A DNA stretch of 64,000 nt from Bacteroidota bacterium (GTDB taxonomy: Bacteria > Bacteroidota > Bacteroidia > Chitinophagales > Chitinophagaceae), in NCBI GenBank assembly GCA_018266775.1, contig JAFDZS010000005.1, positions 62,257-126,256 of the forward strand, read 5' to 3'. The notes beneath the pieces are model-generated. The model was not told the DNA's origin and made no database searches. It saw nothing but the letters and a program-made list of their open reading frames with translations. Below are positions 54,513 to 64,000 of the stretch, piece by piece (position 1 is the first letter of the stretch; every line of letters begins with the position of its first letter). The position numbers and the translations under genes are program-made.

Positions 54513-57500
54513 ATGAAACCATTTTTACTCATCCTTGCTGTACTGCTGGCTTTTGCTATTCCTGAAAGCCAGGCACAGGTACTGCGTTCCTTCGGGCCAA
54601 GGTATTATAATCCTTCGGTGCGGGGAAGCATTGTCTATGTGGCTAACAGCATCATCTCCACAACGGGTATCAGTACGGGTAACCCCGGTACTGCAGAGCC
54701 GCCTCCGGGAGGCAGCACTGTAAATGGTGCTGCGGGCATTAACCTGGATGTGGATAATCCTGCACCCACCACCAAATTGGCTTTTGGCAGTACGTGGAAT
54801 TATTTTGCCACGGGTGCAGCACCGGCAAATGATGGGTCGGGCAATACATGGAAGCAATCTGCCTATACTTTAACCGGCTCATGGAATACAGGAGGCTCTC
54901 CCGTAAACGGTGCCGGTAAATATGGTTATAATGCATCACAAACCACCTGTATACCCAGCGGCATTACACCCGTATGTTCACCAGGTGCAGGAACAAAATA
55001 CACCACTTATTATTACCGCAATACGGTAAGCTTTACTGCAACAGAACTGTCCACTACATTCTATAGCATCCAAATGGATTTAAAAAGAGATGATGGTATT
55101 GTAGTGTACATAAACGGTGTTGAACAGGTAAGGAATAATATGCCAGCAGGAACCATCAGTTATTCCACGCTGGCATCATCTGCTATTGCCACCGGTTCTG
55201 CAGAAAATGTAACCGTAAACTTAAATCCGTCAGCATTTACAGCCGGTACCAATACCATTGCAGTGGAAGTACATTTAAGCAGTACATCAGCATCCGACAT
55301 GTCTTTTGATATGGATATACTGGGGCTGGATAATAACGGTACTTTTAATTCCACCACAGCAGACCTGAATCTTTCCAGTTGCTCCACTGTTTTATTTGCA
55401 GGGTTATACTGGGGAGCGGGGCAGGGTGGCGGCGGTGGCAATACCGGCTGGATCACTGGAGAAACCACCTGTAAACTGAAAGTGCCCGGAGCCTCTTCCT
55501 ATACCACTATTACATCAGGCAAAACTGATTACTGGAACAATACATTGATATCCGGGTATGCACATACCGGCTACCAGTGTTTTAGTGATATTACTTCATT
55601 AGTCAACACCACCAGCCCCAACGGCACTTTTACGGTGGCTAATGTATTACCTCCGCTTGGGTTAAATGATGCATATGGCGGCTGGACGATTGTTATCGTG
55701 TATGCCAATCCGTCACTACCGCCCAAAAATTTAACGGTATTTGATGGTTGTGCGATAGTGAAAAGCGGCAGTCCGCCGGCAGACGTGGGCATATCAGGAT
55801 TTTTAACTCCTCCATCCGGTACGGTAAGTTGTGAACTGGGCGCAGTGGTGTACGATGGTGACCGCACTTCCAAAGACTCCTTTTTATTTAAGCAGAATGG
55901 GGCAGCTGCATTTTATAATCTTACCCCCAATGCCACTGCCAACCTGAATGATATGTGGAACAGTACGATTTCATATAAAGGTGCTGTGGTAACCACCAGG
56001 AACCCCGCATATCAAAATACCATTGGGTACGATGCAGACATTATAGACCTGCCCAATACCCTCAATGCCCAGTTGGGCAATAATAAAACATCGGCCACGG
56101 TACGTTTTGCATCGCCGAGTGAAAACTATATTGTGCATGTGCTAACCACGGCCATATCGCAATACACGCCCACTTTTGCCATAGATAAAACAGCAACAGA
56201 TGTGAACGGAGGCACATTGGTGCCGGGCGATGTGCTGCGGTATGTGATCAACTACAGCAATGCCGGTAACGACTCCAGCACCAATACTATTATTACTGAT
56301 AATATTCCCACCGGCACCACTTTTGTACCCGGAAGTATTAAAATCAATGGTGTGGCAAAAACGGATGCATCGGGAGATGACCAGGCAGAGTACGATTTTA
56401 CCGGTAATAAAATAGCATTTCGTTTAGGCGTTGGCGCTACATCCTCTGTTGGTGGTAATGTAGGTTCAGGTGTCAGCGGAACGGTGCAGTTTGATGTAAC
56501 CACCACTTCATCCTGCGATGTATTGTCCTGCATCGGTACCATACAAAACAGTGCCCGTATTGATTATAATGGCAAAACATCCGGCGCGGTTTTATACGAT
56601 TCCAGCGGGGTTAACAGTGCAGGCTGTATCACAAAAGGCCCGGTGATCAATACGGTAACCGGAAGTTGCTTCTCACCAAAAGATACCGTGCTTGTGAATC
56701 AGTGCAACAATTTTACTGTGCCATTACCGTACAGTAAATATGCAGGTTATACCTTTTATTCAGCCATGCCATTTATACCGGCAAATGTGTACAACCAGTT
56801 TAACCCTGTATCGATACCCGGTGTGTACTATGCCCATTTCTCCAATGGAGCAGGCTGTTCTGATACGGCAAAACTTACTGTAAAAATTACCGGCTGCCCG
56901 GATATTGATGATGATAATGACGGTATACCGGATTACGTGGAATTCAATAACCCGCTTGCTTTGCAGGATGCCAACAGTAACGGCATCCCCAACTGGAACG
57001 ATCCCACGTACCCCGGTTATGTGGATCATAATTTTGATGGCGTGAATGATAATTTTGATTACGGTGCAGATTCAGACAACGATGGCATTCCCAATTTTTA
57101 TGATACTGATTTCCCCGGCTTTGTTGATGCCAACGGAGACGGTGTAAATGATAATGCGGATAAAGATTTGGATGGTATTCCTAATCAATATGATTTAGAC
57201 AGTGATAATGACGGCATACCCGATGTGGTGGAATCGTATGGTGTGGATGTGGATGGAGACGGCATCATTGATAATTATACCGATACGGATAATGATGGAT
57301 TCTCTCAAAACGTAGATGCCAACAACACCGGCGTTGCCGGTTCATCTGTAGGTTTGGGTGCACAGGATTTTGATGGCGATGGTGTGCCGAATTATTTAGA
57401 TACAGACAGTGATAATGACGGCATACCCGACGTAGTGGAAGCCGGAGGCAGCGATACCAATAACGATGGCAGGATAGACGGCTTTGTGGATGCGAACAGT

Positions 57501-58844
57501 GATGGTATTTCTGACAATGATGTCAGCGGAACTGCATTGATGAAAACGGGGCCTGATATTGCACCGGTGGATGGCCGTGCAGACAGTTATCCTAATAAAA
57601 ACCTTGATATGGATTTCCGCCCCAATGCGTATGATATGGACAGCGATGGAGATGGTATTGTGGATGTGATAGAAGCCGGCCTGCCCGATGCCAACCTGGA
57701 TGGAAAAGTGGATGGCACCATCGGCACCAATGGCTGGTCAGCAACCATATCTGCAATGGGTACACTAAATTTACGTAATACAGACGGCTCCGGCAATCCC
57801 GATTATTTGGATATTGATTCAGATGATGATGGAATACCGGATAATATTGAAGGGCAATCCACCGCAGGCTATAAATTACCCGGTACCACAGATACCGATG
57901 GCGACGGTTTGGTGAATACTTACGATAATGTTTCCGGCTTTGGTGGCTCCGGTATTTTTGTATGGGACCAGGATGGAGATGGTATACCCGACTACCGCGA
58001 CCTGGATACTGACGGCGACGGGCAACCGGATATTATTGAAGGCAACGATTTTAACCTTAACGGTATTGCCGATGATAATGTAAGTTTAATGGGTTTAGAT
58101 ACAGATGGAGACGGGCTTGATAACCGTTTTGATTCATTGAACTCCACTACCAATATCAAAGGCACTTCTTACCGCATGGGTAACAGCGGCAGCCTTACCG
58201 GCGATGCAACACCGGGCACAAGAGCTCCCGTACAGAAACGCACCGCGGGGCAAACTGACCGCGACTGGCGTTTTATCGGAACCGTGCTGCCGGTGCAGAT
58301 CATTAACTTTAGCGGCACCGATCAAGCTGCACAAATTGCATTGCAATGGACCATACTGGCCACACAGGAGGTGGATCATTTTGAAGTGGAAAGAAGTTTG
58401 GATAATACCTCGTATCAAAATGTTGCCACGCTTGCCACAACGGTATTGCTGAACCAGCAGCAAAGTTTCAGTGCTGTTGATAAAACAGTATACGCAACAG
58501 ATGAAATTATTTACTACCGTTTGAAAGTGGTGGGCAAAGATGGTGCAATCAAATACAGCAATGTACTGGTGATAAGAAGAACGCAGCATCAGCAGGTGAA
58601 CATTAAACCCAACCCCGCAAAAGATTATGTCACCATCAGTTTTTATACGGAGAAAGATGGTGCAGTGGGCATCAGGCTCATCAGCGAACTGGGTAAAACA
58701 GTGCTGCAGCAGCAGCGAAATGCCACAAGGGGCATGAATTCCATTGTGCTGAACAACCTCACCGTTTATGGTTCGGGTGTATACACGCTGCAGGTAATGC
58801 TGAATAATGAACTGGTAGCTAAAAAATTAATTGTTTCAAGATAG
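54513..58844 (+). CDS. Large T9SS surface protein: jelly-roll head, DUF11, TSP3 stalk
   Basis: 1443 aa. Signal peptide ends SQAQ. The head (residues about 25-270) looks like a ligand-binding jelly roll (FYSIQMDLKRDDGIVVYINGVEQVRNNMP). A second secreted beta domain follows (LFAGLYWGAGQGGGGGNTGW, GGWTIVIVYANPS; about 285-540), then a DUF11 domain (FAIDKTATDVNGGTLVPGDVLRYVINYSNAGNDSSTNT, about 555-690). The TSP3 calcium-binding stalk runs from about 790 (DIDDDNDGIPDYVE) to 1225, then the fibronectin-like block and T9SS type A tail. The stalk from DSDGDGIVDVIEAG to the end is nearly the same as in the 43949 protein. It lies 56 nt after the phosphatase gene. Confidence 0.87.
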   Translation: MKPFLLILAVLLAFAIPESQAQVLRSFGPRYYNPSVRGSIVYVANSIISTTGISTGNPGTAEPPPGGSTVNGAAGINLDVDNPAPTTKLAFGSTWNYFATGAAPANDGSGNTWKQSAYTLTGSWNTGGSPVNGAGKYGYNASQTTCIPSGITPVCSPGAGTKYTTYYYRNTVSFTATELSTTFYSIQMDLKRDDGIVVYINGVEQVRNNMPAGTISYSTLASSAIATGSAENVTVNLNPSAFTAGTNTIAVEVHLSSTSASDMSFDMDILGLDNNGTFNSTTADLNLSSCSTVLFAGLYWGAGQGGGGGNTGWITGETTCKLKVPGASSYTTITSGKTDYWNNTLISGYAHTGYQCFSDITSLVNTTSPNGTFTVANVLPPLGLNDAYGGWTIVIVYANPSLPPKNLTVFDGCAIVKSGSPPADVGISGFLTPPSGTVSCELGAVVYDGDRTSKDSFLFKQNGAAAFYNLTPNATANLNDMWNSTISYKGAVVTTRNPAYQNTIGYDADIIDLPNTLNAQLGNNKTSATVRFASPSENYIVHVLTTAISQYTPTFAIDKTATDVNGGTLVPGDVLRYVINYSNAGNDSSTNTIITDNIPTGTTFVPGSIKINGVAKTDASGDDQAEYDFTGNKIAFRLGVGATSSVGGNVGSGVSGTVQFDVTTTSSCDVLSCIGTIQNSARIDYNGKTSGAVLYDSSGVNSAGCITKGPVINTVTGSCFSPKDTVLVNQCNNFTVPLPYSKYAGYTFYSAMPFIPANVYNQFNPVSIPGVYYAHFSNGAGCSDTAKLTVKITGCPDIDDDNDGIPDYVEFNNPLALQDANSNGIPNWNDPTYPGYVDHNFDGVNDNFDYGADSDNDGIPNFYDTDFPGFVDANGDGVNDNADKDLDGIPNQYDLDSDNDGIPDVVESYGVDVDGDGIIDNYTDTDNDGFSQNVDANNTGVAGSSVGLGAQDFDGDGVPNYLDTDSDNDGIPDVVEAGGSDTNNDGRIDGFVDANSDGISDNDVSGTALMKTGPDIAPVDGRADSYPNKNLDMDFRPNAYDMDSDGDGIVDVIEAGLPDANLDGKVDGTIGTNGWSATISAMGTLNLRNTDGSGNPDYLDIDSDDDGIPDNIEGQSTAGYKLPGTTDTDGDGLVNTYDNVSGFGGSGIFVWDQDGDGIPDYRDLDTDGDGQPDIIEGNDFNLNGIADDNVSLMGLDTDGDGLDNRFDSLNSTTNIKGTSYRMGNSGSLTGDATPGTRAPVQKRTAGQTDRDWRFIGTVLPVQIINFSGTDQAAQIALQWTILATQEVDHFEVERSLDNTSYQNVATLATTVLLNQQQSFSAVDKTVYATDEIIYYRLKVVGKDGAIKYSNVLVIRRTQHQQVNIKPNPAKDYVTISFYTEKDGAVGIRLISELGKTVLQQQRNATRGMNSIVLNNLTVYGSGVYTLQVMLNNELVAKKLIVSR

Positions 58845-58866
58845 TGTGGTGTTATGGATTTGGTTT

Positions 58867-58893
58867 AGCCCCCCGCAATCGGGGGGCTTTTTT
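58867..58893 (+). terminator. Strong rho-independent terminator
   Basis: AGCCCCCC (58867-58874) pairs with GGGGGGCT (58881-58888), loop of 6 nt, then five T. It ends the large surface-protein gene 23 nt after its stop and lies 17 nt before rsmA. Confidence 0.9.
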
Positions 58894-58897
58894 ATGT

Positions 58898-58905
58898 TAC
58901 TTTTG
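58898..58905 (+). promoter_or_regulatory. -7 promoter element TACTTTTG at the rsmA start
   Basis: Exact TAnnTTTG, 4 nt before the rsmA ATG, just behind a strong terminator. This implies leaderless transcription of rsmA. Confidence 0.5.
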
Positions 58906-58909
58906 TTTT

Positions 58910-59662
58910 ATGTACACACTGAAAAAATCGTTGGGGCAGCATTTTTTGAAAGATGAAAATATGATCCGGAAGATCGTTGCTGCATTGCAGGAACAACCTT
59001 TTGAACGTTTGCTGGAAGTGGGGCCTGGTGCAGGGGCGCTCACCAAAACACTGGTAACATTACCCGGCATTGATTTTAAAGCAGTGGAACTGGATGATGA
59101 AAAAGTACAATACCTGTTACAGCATTATCCTGCACTGGAAGGAAAGATCATTCACAAAAGTTTTTTGGACATTGAGCAGCCTTTTGATGAAAGTTTTACG
59201 GTAATCGGTAATTTTCCTTACAACATTTCTACCCAAATTTTATTTAAGGTACTGGACTGGCGGGATGCAGTGCCCGCTGTAATCGGCATGTTTCAAAAAG
59301 AAGTGGCGCAGCGTGCAGCGGCAAAGGAAGGCAACAAGGTCTATGGTGTGCTGAGTGTGCTGGTACAGGCTTATTACGATGTGGAGTATTTATTTGATGT
59401 GCCCCCCGGATGTTTTAACCCGCCGCCCAAAGTAATGAGCGGCGTGATCAGGTTAACACGTAAGGCAGATACGTTAGCCGTAAAATCAGATAAAGCATTC
59501 TGGCTGCTGGTAAAAACGGCTTTCAACCAACGGAGAAAAACGTTACGCAATGCGGTAAAAGGTTTATTTGCAGCAGATGTATTGCAGGATGATATTTTTA
59601 ATAAACGTGCCGAGGCATTAAGCATAGCAGATTTTGCAGCCCTTACTTTTAAAATGAATTGA
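58910..59662 (+). CDS. rsmA: 16S rRNA (adenine1518/1519-N6)-dimethyltransferase
   Basis: Methylates two adenines near the 3' end of 16S rRNA during ribosome assembly. 250 aa from ATG 58910 (MYTLKKSLGQHFLKDENMIRKIV), the family start; the ATG at 58844 lies before the terminator and is impossible. SAM-binding LLEVGPGAGALTKTL, acidic VELDD, the catalytic VIGNFPYNISTQILFKVL, the MFQKEVAQRAAAKEGNKVYGVLSVLVQAYYDVE block and the end FNQRRKTLRNAVKGLF. The next gene starts right after the stop (GTG). Confidence 0.95.
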   Translation: MYTLKKSLGQHFLKDENMIRKIVAALQEQPFERLLEVGPGAGALTKTLVTLPGIDFKAVELDDEKVQYLLQHYPALEGKIIHKSFLDIEQPFDESFTVIGNFPYNISTQILFKVLDWRDAVPAVIGMFQKEVAQRAAAKEGNKVYGVLSVLVQAYYDVEYLFDVPPGCFNPPPKVMSGVIRLTRKADTLAVKSDKAFWLLVKTAFNQRRKTLRNAVKGLFAADVLQDDIFNKRAEALSIADFAALTFKMN

Positions 59663-60532
59663 GTGAAACAACACTGGTTATATTACCCGGCAATAGTATG
59701 CAGTGCGGCTGTGTTGATGAGTTCCTGTTATACGCCGCGGTATGTATACAGCCCGGCGGCACATAATGTACCGGTGTTTACACAAAAAGGCGAAACAAAA
59801 CTGGCCGCAAATTATTCCGTAAACCTGAATGATAATACGGTAAAAGAGAACGTGCCCACCAAACAAAAAGCAAGAGGGTACGATCTGCAGTCTGCGGTGG
59901 CCGTTACCAATCACTGGGCCATACAGGGCAATTTTTATCACCGTAAAGAAAGAAATGCCGGCGATTTTGATAATAACCTGAAAGATAGCGTGGTGATCAA
60001 TTATACCCGGAATTTGGGAGAAGTGGGGATCGGTTATTTTCATGGCCTGGCGCAAAACCAGTTGGCCGTGGCTCAAATATTTGTGGGTATGGGCTGGGGT
60101 AAATTCAGTTTTACCGATAATGGGCGGGATCAGAACAATGTATACCGCAGCAGGTATTTTTCATCTGGCGTAACCAAAGTTTTTATTCAACCTTCATTCA
60201 CGATACGCAGCCGCCACCAGTTTGCGGCGTCCTTATCTTCAAGGGTAAGTTTTATCTGGTTTCATCATATTCAAACCGATTATAACGCTGCAGAAATGAG
60301 CAATTATAATTTAGACAGTTTGAATTACAGTCCGCGGGTGTTTTGGGAACCCGCCACAGTATATCGTTTCGGTTTCAGGAAATTACCGGGTATGCAACTG
60401 GAGTTCCAGGCAGGCCTTGCCTTTTTGGCCAGTGCCCGTTTTGTTGATGCAAGGGCATTCAATTTTTCAGGTGGTTTGTTATTCGATTTACCAAAATTAT
60501 TTGCAAACAACCACCATTCATCTAAAAACTAA
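59663..60532 (+). CDS. Outer-membrane lipoprotein with beta-barrel-like body
   Basis: 289 aa. A GTG start directly follows the rsmA stop, giving MKQHWLYYPAIVCSAAVLMSSC with a lipobox. The body has barrel-like strands (KLAANYSVNLND, WAIQGNFYHRKERN, EVGIGYFHGLAQNQLAVAQIFVGMGWGKFSF, QLEFQAGLAFLASARF). I do not recognise a named family, but similar lipoproteins are common in Bacteroidota. It is co-transcribed with rsmA, although no functional link is obvious. Confidence 0.75.
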   Translation: MKQHWLYYPAIVCSAAVLMSSCYTPRYVYSPAAHNVPVFTQKGETKLAANYSVNLNDNTVKENVPTKQKARGYDLQSAVAVTNHWAIQGNFYHRKERNAGDFDNNLKDSVVINYTRNLGEVGIGYFHGLAQNQLAVAQIFVGMGWGKFSFTDNGRDQNNVYRSRYFSSGVTKVFIQPSFTIRSRHQFAASLSSRVSFIWFHHIQTDYNAAEMSNYNLDSLNYSPRVFWEPATVYRFGFRKLPGMQLEFQAGLAFLASARFVDARAFNFSGGLLFDLPKLFANNHHSSKN

Positions 60533-60790
60533 CGGGTGTTATTTTTGTGAGGGTGTTTGAGGGTAAATTTGTGACAGGAACGCTGATGACACGGATGCGA
60601 CTGATGAACACTGATTTTTTTCCTCAGCGCCCTCTGCACCTCTGCGTGAAATAAAACGGAACGCTGATGACGAAATAGGAACGCAGATGACGCGGATGCA
60701 ACTGATGAACACGGATTTATTCTCTGCACCTCTGCGGCAACATCACTTTGCCGATTGCTTTGAAACTAAAACTAAATACGCCATTGAAGT
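60533..60790. repeat. Direct repeats with AACGCTGATGAC-type text
   Basis: Two copies of an element of about 40 nt (from about 60579 and 60679): GGAACG(C)TGATGAC, CGGATGC, ACTGATGAACAC and GATTT. Copies are about 80-85% alike. CTCTGCACCTCTGCG-like text follows both. The same style of text occurs at 6170-6215. No gene; this is the leader of icmF. Confidence 0.7.
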
Positions 60791-63700
60791 ATGAGCCTTA
60801 CACTAAAAAATAAAGTACGTATTGTAACTGCTGCCAGTTTGTTCGATGGGCATGATGCTGCTATTAATATCATGCGCCGTATTATGCAAGCCAAAGGTGC
60901 AGAGATCATTCACCTGGGCCACAACCGCAGCGTACATGAAATTGTGGAATGCGCTATTGAAGAAGATGTACAGGGTATTGCCATTACCAGCTACCAGGGC
61001 GGCCACGTGGAATTTTTTAAATACATGAAAGACCTGCTGGATGAAAATGGATGCGGGCATATTAAAATATTTGGCGGCGGCGGCGGAACCATATTACCAT
61101 CAGAAATAGAAGAACTGCATCAGTATGGCATTACAAGAATTTACAGCCCTGATGATGGCCGCAAAATGGGACTGGAAGGAATGATTGAAGATGTGGTATA
61201 TCAATGCAGCGGCGCCCACTCAACGCCAACAGAAGATCCATACTGGAAAGCGGCTGAAAGCTGGAATGGAAAACTGCCGTTAGATGAATGGAGAGATGTG
61301 CGCCGCGTTGCCCGTGCCATCACCCTCGCCGAAGAAGGAAAACCATTCCAGGATTTACTGGTCACAATTAAGAATAAAGAAAAGAAAATACTACCATCAG
61401 GGTCTTCACAAGCCCCTCCTTTGGAGGGGTTGGGGGAGGCACCGGTTTTGGGCATCACCGGTACCGGCGGCGCCGGAAAAAGCAGTGTAACGGACGAGAT
61501 TGTACGCAGATTCCTGAATGCGTATCCTGATAAAACGATTGCTGTAATTTCCGTTGATCCTTCCAAAAAGAAAACCGGCGGTGCATTACTGGGCGACCGC
61601 ATCCGCATGAATGCCATATCATCTCCCCGTGCGTATATGCGCAGCTTAGCCACAAGGGAAAGCGAGAAAGCGCTGAGCAGCCATGTACAGGAAGCCATTG
61701 ATATTTGCAAAGCGGCCGGTTATGATTTTGTAATATTAGAAAGCGCAGGCGTGGGACAAAGTGATGCCAGCATTTTAGACTATTGCAATATCAGCATGTA
61801 TGTGATGACGCCGGAATACGGCGCTGCATCGCAATTGGAAAAAATCAACATGCTGGATTATGCAGATGTGGTATGTGTAAATAAATTTGATAAAGCCGGT
61901 GCGCTGGATGCACTGCATGATGTACGCAAGCAATACAAGCGCAATCATAATTTATGGACGGCTAAAGATGATGACCTGCCCGTCATCGGCACCATTGCCG
62001 CACAATTCAACGATGCCGGCGTGAATGAATTGTTTGAACGCCTGATGGAAAAAGTGGCAGAGAAAACCGGCGTTCACTTTCATGGCGATATAGAACACCA
62101 TGCGCATATAAAAGACACCGTAAACCAATCCACCATCATACCCCCCAAGCGGGTGCGCTACCTTGCAGAAATTGCAGAAGCCATTAATCATTATGATGCA
62201 TGGGTAAAAGAACAAAGTGCATTGGCCAGCCAGTTGTACCAACTGGAAGGCACCCTGCAGCATGCGCAACTTTCTGCCACGGCAAAAGAAGAATTGCAAA
62301 AAATAAAAACCACGCTGGAAGTGCAGCTGCATCATGAAGCTAAAAAACTGATCAGTTCCTGGCCACAAACCCTGCAGCGGTATGCACAACCCTTCTATGA
62401 ATTTAAAGTAAGGGATAAGGTTATTAAACAACCGCTGACTTATAAAAGTTTATCCGGCACCGTTATACCCAAAGTGTTGCTGCCCAAATACAAAGACTGG
62501 GGCGATATTTTACAATGGCAATTACAGGAAAATGTACCGGGAGAATATCCTTATACCGCCGGTGTGTTCCCGTTAAAACGGGAAGGTGAAGACCCCACCC
62601 GCATGTTTGCCGGTGAAGGCGGGCCGGAACGCACCAACAAACGTTTTCACTATGTAAGCCTGGGGCAGCCTGCAAAACGTTTGTCTACTGCATTTGACAG
62701 TGTAACGTTATACGGAGAAGACCCCGGTTACCGCCCTGATATTTATGGTAAAGTGGGCAACAGCGGGGTAAGTATTGCCACAGTGGACGATGCAAAAAAA
62801 TTATACAGTGGTTTTGATCTCTGCGATCCCAAAACATCGGTGAGCATGACCATCAATGGCCCGGCACCGATACTGCTGGCTTTCTTTATGAATGCCGCGA
62901 TAGATCAGCAATGTGAACAATACCTGGCCTCCCCAAACCCCTCCAAAGGAGGGGCTTTGAAAGCTCTTTTAAGAGAGAAGACTAAAGATTTAATGCCGGC
63001 ATTAAAGGGTTCATTTGGGAGAATACCATTTGCATTCGAAAGGTCTTCGGAAGCCCCTCCTTTGGAGGGGTTTGGGGAGGCTTTACCCGAAGGCAATGAT
63101 GGTTTAGGTTTGCGCCTGCTGGGTTTAAGCGGTGCAGATGTGTTGCCTGCGGATGTGTATGCACAGATCAAAGCACAAACACTGGCAACCGTGCGTGGTA
63201 CAGTGCAGGCCGATATTTTAAAAGAAGACCAGGCGCAGAACACCTGCATCTTCAGTACCGAGTTTGCATTAAAGCTGATGGGAGATGTGCAGGAATATTT
63301 TATTGCTAACAAGGTGCAGAATTTTTACAGTGTGAGCATCAGCGGGTATCATATTGCAGAAGCTGGTGCCAACCCCATTACGCAATTAGCATTCACACTG
63401 GCCAATGGGTTTACTTATGTGGAATATTATTTAAGCCGTGGCATGCACATTGATGATTTTGCACCCAACCTTTCCTTCTTCTTCAGCAATGGTATGGACC
63501 CTGAATACAGTGTGATTGGCCGCGTGGCAAGGCGCATCTGGGCCAAGGCCATGAAGCATAAATACATGGGCAACGACCGTTCTCAAAAACTGAAATACCA
63601 TATACAAACATCCGGCCGCTCATTGCATGCGCAGGAAATTGACTTTAACGACATCCGCACCACGCTGCAGGCATTGTACGCCATTTACGACAACTGCAAC

Positions 63701-64000
63701 AGTTTGCATACTAACGCTTACGATGAAGCGATTACCACACCCACAGAAGAAAGCGTACGCAGGGCGATGGCGATACAGCTCATCATTAACCGCGAACTGG
63801 GCACCGCCAAAAATGAAAATCCCAACCAGGGGTCTTTCCTAATTGAAGAACTGACGGACTTAGTGGAAGAAGCGGTGCTGCAGGAATTCAACCGCATTAC
63901 CGAACGCGGTGGTGTACTGGGCGCCATGGAAAGAATGTACCAGCGTAATAAAATACAGGAAGAAAGTTTGTATTATGAAACGCTGAAACACACCGGAGAG
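60791..64000 (+). CDS. icmF: Fused B12-dependent acyl-CoA mutase IcmF, 3'-truncated by window edge
   Basis: Isobutyryl-CoA/butyryl-CoA mutase (or a close acyl-CoA mutase), B12-dependent, with its own G-protein chaperone. The frame is open for 1070 codons to the edge. Order: B12-binding domain ([18 protein letters not shown] at residue 19), MeaB-like GTPase (GTGGAGKSS at about 224-232, [35 protein letters not shown]), linker, and mutase barrel ([55 protein letters not shown]). Three palindromic 30-nt inserts lie in frame at residues 208-217, 713-722 and 755-764. The first is in the linker before the GTPase; the others lie in a loop of the mutase domain. Whether the enzyme remains active is not known, but no stop or frameshift is seen. 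Confidence 0.92.
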   Translation, partial: MSLTLKNKVRIVTAASLFDGHDAAINIMRRIMQAKGAEIIHLGHNRSVHEIVECAIEEDVQGIAITSYQGGHVEFFKYMKDLLDENGCGHIKIFGGGGGTILPSEIEELHQYGITRIYSPDDGRKMGLEGMIEDVVYQCSGAHSTPTEDPYWKAAESWNGKLPLDEWRDVRRVARAITLAEEGKPFQDLLVTIKNKEKKILPSGSSQAPPLEGLGEAPVLGITGTGGAGKSSVTDEIVRRFLNAYPDKTIAVISVDPSKKKTGGALLGDRIRMNAISSPRAYMRSLATRESEKALSSHVQEAIDICKAAGYDFVILESAGVGQSDASILDYCNISMYVMTPEYGAASQLEKINMLDYADVVCVNKFDKAGALDALHDVRKQYKRNHNLWTAKDDDLPVIGTIAAQFNDAGVNELFERLMEKVAEKTGVHFHGDIEHHAHIKDTVNQSTIIPPKRVRYLAEIAEAINHYDAWVKEQSALASQLYQLEGTLQHAQLSATAKEELQKIKTTLEVQLHHEAKKLISSWPQTLQRYAQPFYEFKVRDKVIKQPLTYKSLSGTVIPKVLLPKYKDWGDILQWQLQENVPGEYPYTAGVFPLKREGEDPTRMFAGEGGPERTNKRFHYVSLGQPAKRLSTAFDSVTLYGEDPGYRPDIYGKVGNSGVSIATVDDAKKLYSGFDLCDPKTSVSMTINGPAPILLAFFMNAAIDQQCEQYLASPNPSKGGALKALLREKTKDLMPALKGSFGRIPFAFERSSEAPPLEGFGEALPEGNDGLGLRLLGLSGADVLPADVYAQIKAQTLATVRGTVQADILKEDQAQNTCIFSTEFALKLMGDVQEYFIANKVQNFYSVSISGYHIAEAGANPITQLAFTLANGFTYVEYYLSRGMHIDDFAPNLSFFFSNGMDPEYSVIGRVARRIWAKAMKHKYMGNDRSQKLKYHIQTSGRSLHAQEIDFNDIRTTLQALYAIYDNCNSLHTNAYDEAITTPTEESVRRAMAIQLIINRELGTAKNENPNQGSFLIEELTDLVEEAVLQEFNRITERGGVLGAMERMYQRNKIQEESLYYETLKHTGE
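61411..61440 (+). repeat. In-frame palindromic element, copy 1
   Basis: 30 nt with core GCCCCTCCTTTGGAGGGG, then TTGGGGGAGGC. Encodes [10 protein letters not shown] in icmF. One base differs from copy 3. Confidence 0.9.
62927..62956 (-). repeat. In-frame palindromic element, copy 2 (inverted)
   Basis: The exact reverse complement of copy 3 over 30 nt; encodes [10 protein letters not shown] in the icmF frame. Confidence 0.9.
63052..63081 (+). repeat. In-frame palindromic element, copy 3
   Basis: 30 nt, same orientation as copy 1; encodes [10 protein letters not shown]. With copy 2 it forms a 30-bp perfect inverted repeat around a 95-nt segment. Confidence 0.9.

Noticed and set aside
60533-60790. 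Insertion sequence before icmF
   Set aside because: Only short direct repeats; no transposase gene, no terminal inverted repeats.

Overview
The window is chromosomal DNA of a Bacteroidota bacterium, most likely a member of the Chitinophagaceae or a close relative. The evidence is at least seven proteins with type IX secretion (T9SS) sorting tails, one protein with a gliding-type (CHU_C/type B) tail, the gliding ATPase GldA, a TonB-dependent receptor, and promoters of the Bacteroidota form TAnnTTTG (with TTTG at -33 in the best case). GC content is moderate and coding is dense on both strands. I see no rRNA, tRNA, CRISPR array, prophage or transposase gene.

Layout. 1-8.7 kb: 3' part of mutL, a secreted HxxE protein, a PKD-repeat T9SS protein, a PBP4-type peptidase, a K+ channel with a cytosolic NAD-binding domain, and an arginase-fold protein that has lost metal ligands. 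8.7-11.1 kb: korA without korB, then a 111-bp tandem repeat array. 11.1-16.9 kb: a lipoprotein, then DUF1800, DUF1501 and CHU_C proteins in a row. 17-30.2 kb, all minus strand: two barrel paralogs, nth, a small protein, divIC-like, eno, gldA, ricT-like PSP1, a candidate structured RNA, holB, a 120-bp repeat array, glutathione peroxidase, a beta-helix lipoprotein, comF, radA. 30.6-34.9 kb: a TonB receptor followed by four small genes ending in a winged-helix regulator. 35-40.5 kb: a T9SS protein, an ABC exporter with a LolA-like protein, a palindromic repeat cluster, pdxA. 41.3-58.8 kb: a surface-protein block (M1 aminopeptidase, a 2056-aa propeller/Ig/TSP3 protein, a MauG-type peroxidase, a purple-acid-phosphatase-like enzyme, a 1443-aa TSP3 protein). 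58.9-64 kb: rsmA, a lipoprotein, and the fused B12-dependent acyl-CoA mutase icmF, which runs off the window.

How genes work together. The secreted proteins share one export route: N-terminal signal peptide, then a C-terminal T9SS tail. The two giant proteins carry different heads on nearly the same calcium-binding TSP3 stalk. Housekeeping genes (eno, nth, radA, holB, rsmA, pdxA) are interleaved with these.

Most unusual content. (1) A 30-nt palindromic element (core GCCCCTCCTTTGGAGGGG) lies three times in frame inside icmF. (2) A possible structured RNA of about 218 nt lies between holB and the PSP1 gene. (3) Several intergenic palindrome families share modules, show compensatory base changes, and in two places form arrays whose periods (111 and 120 bp) are multiples of three. 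(4) holB carries an in-frame low-complexity segment like an intergenic repeat seen elsewhere in the window. All functional claims come from reading the sequence; no database search was run.
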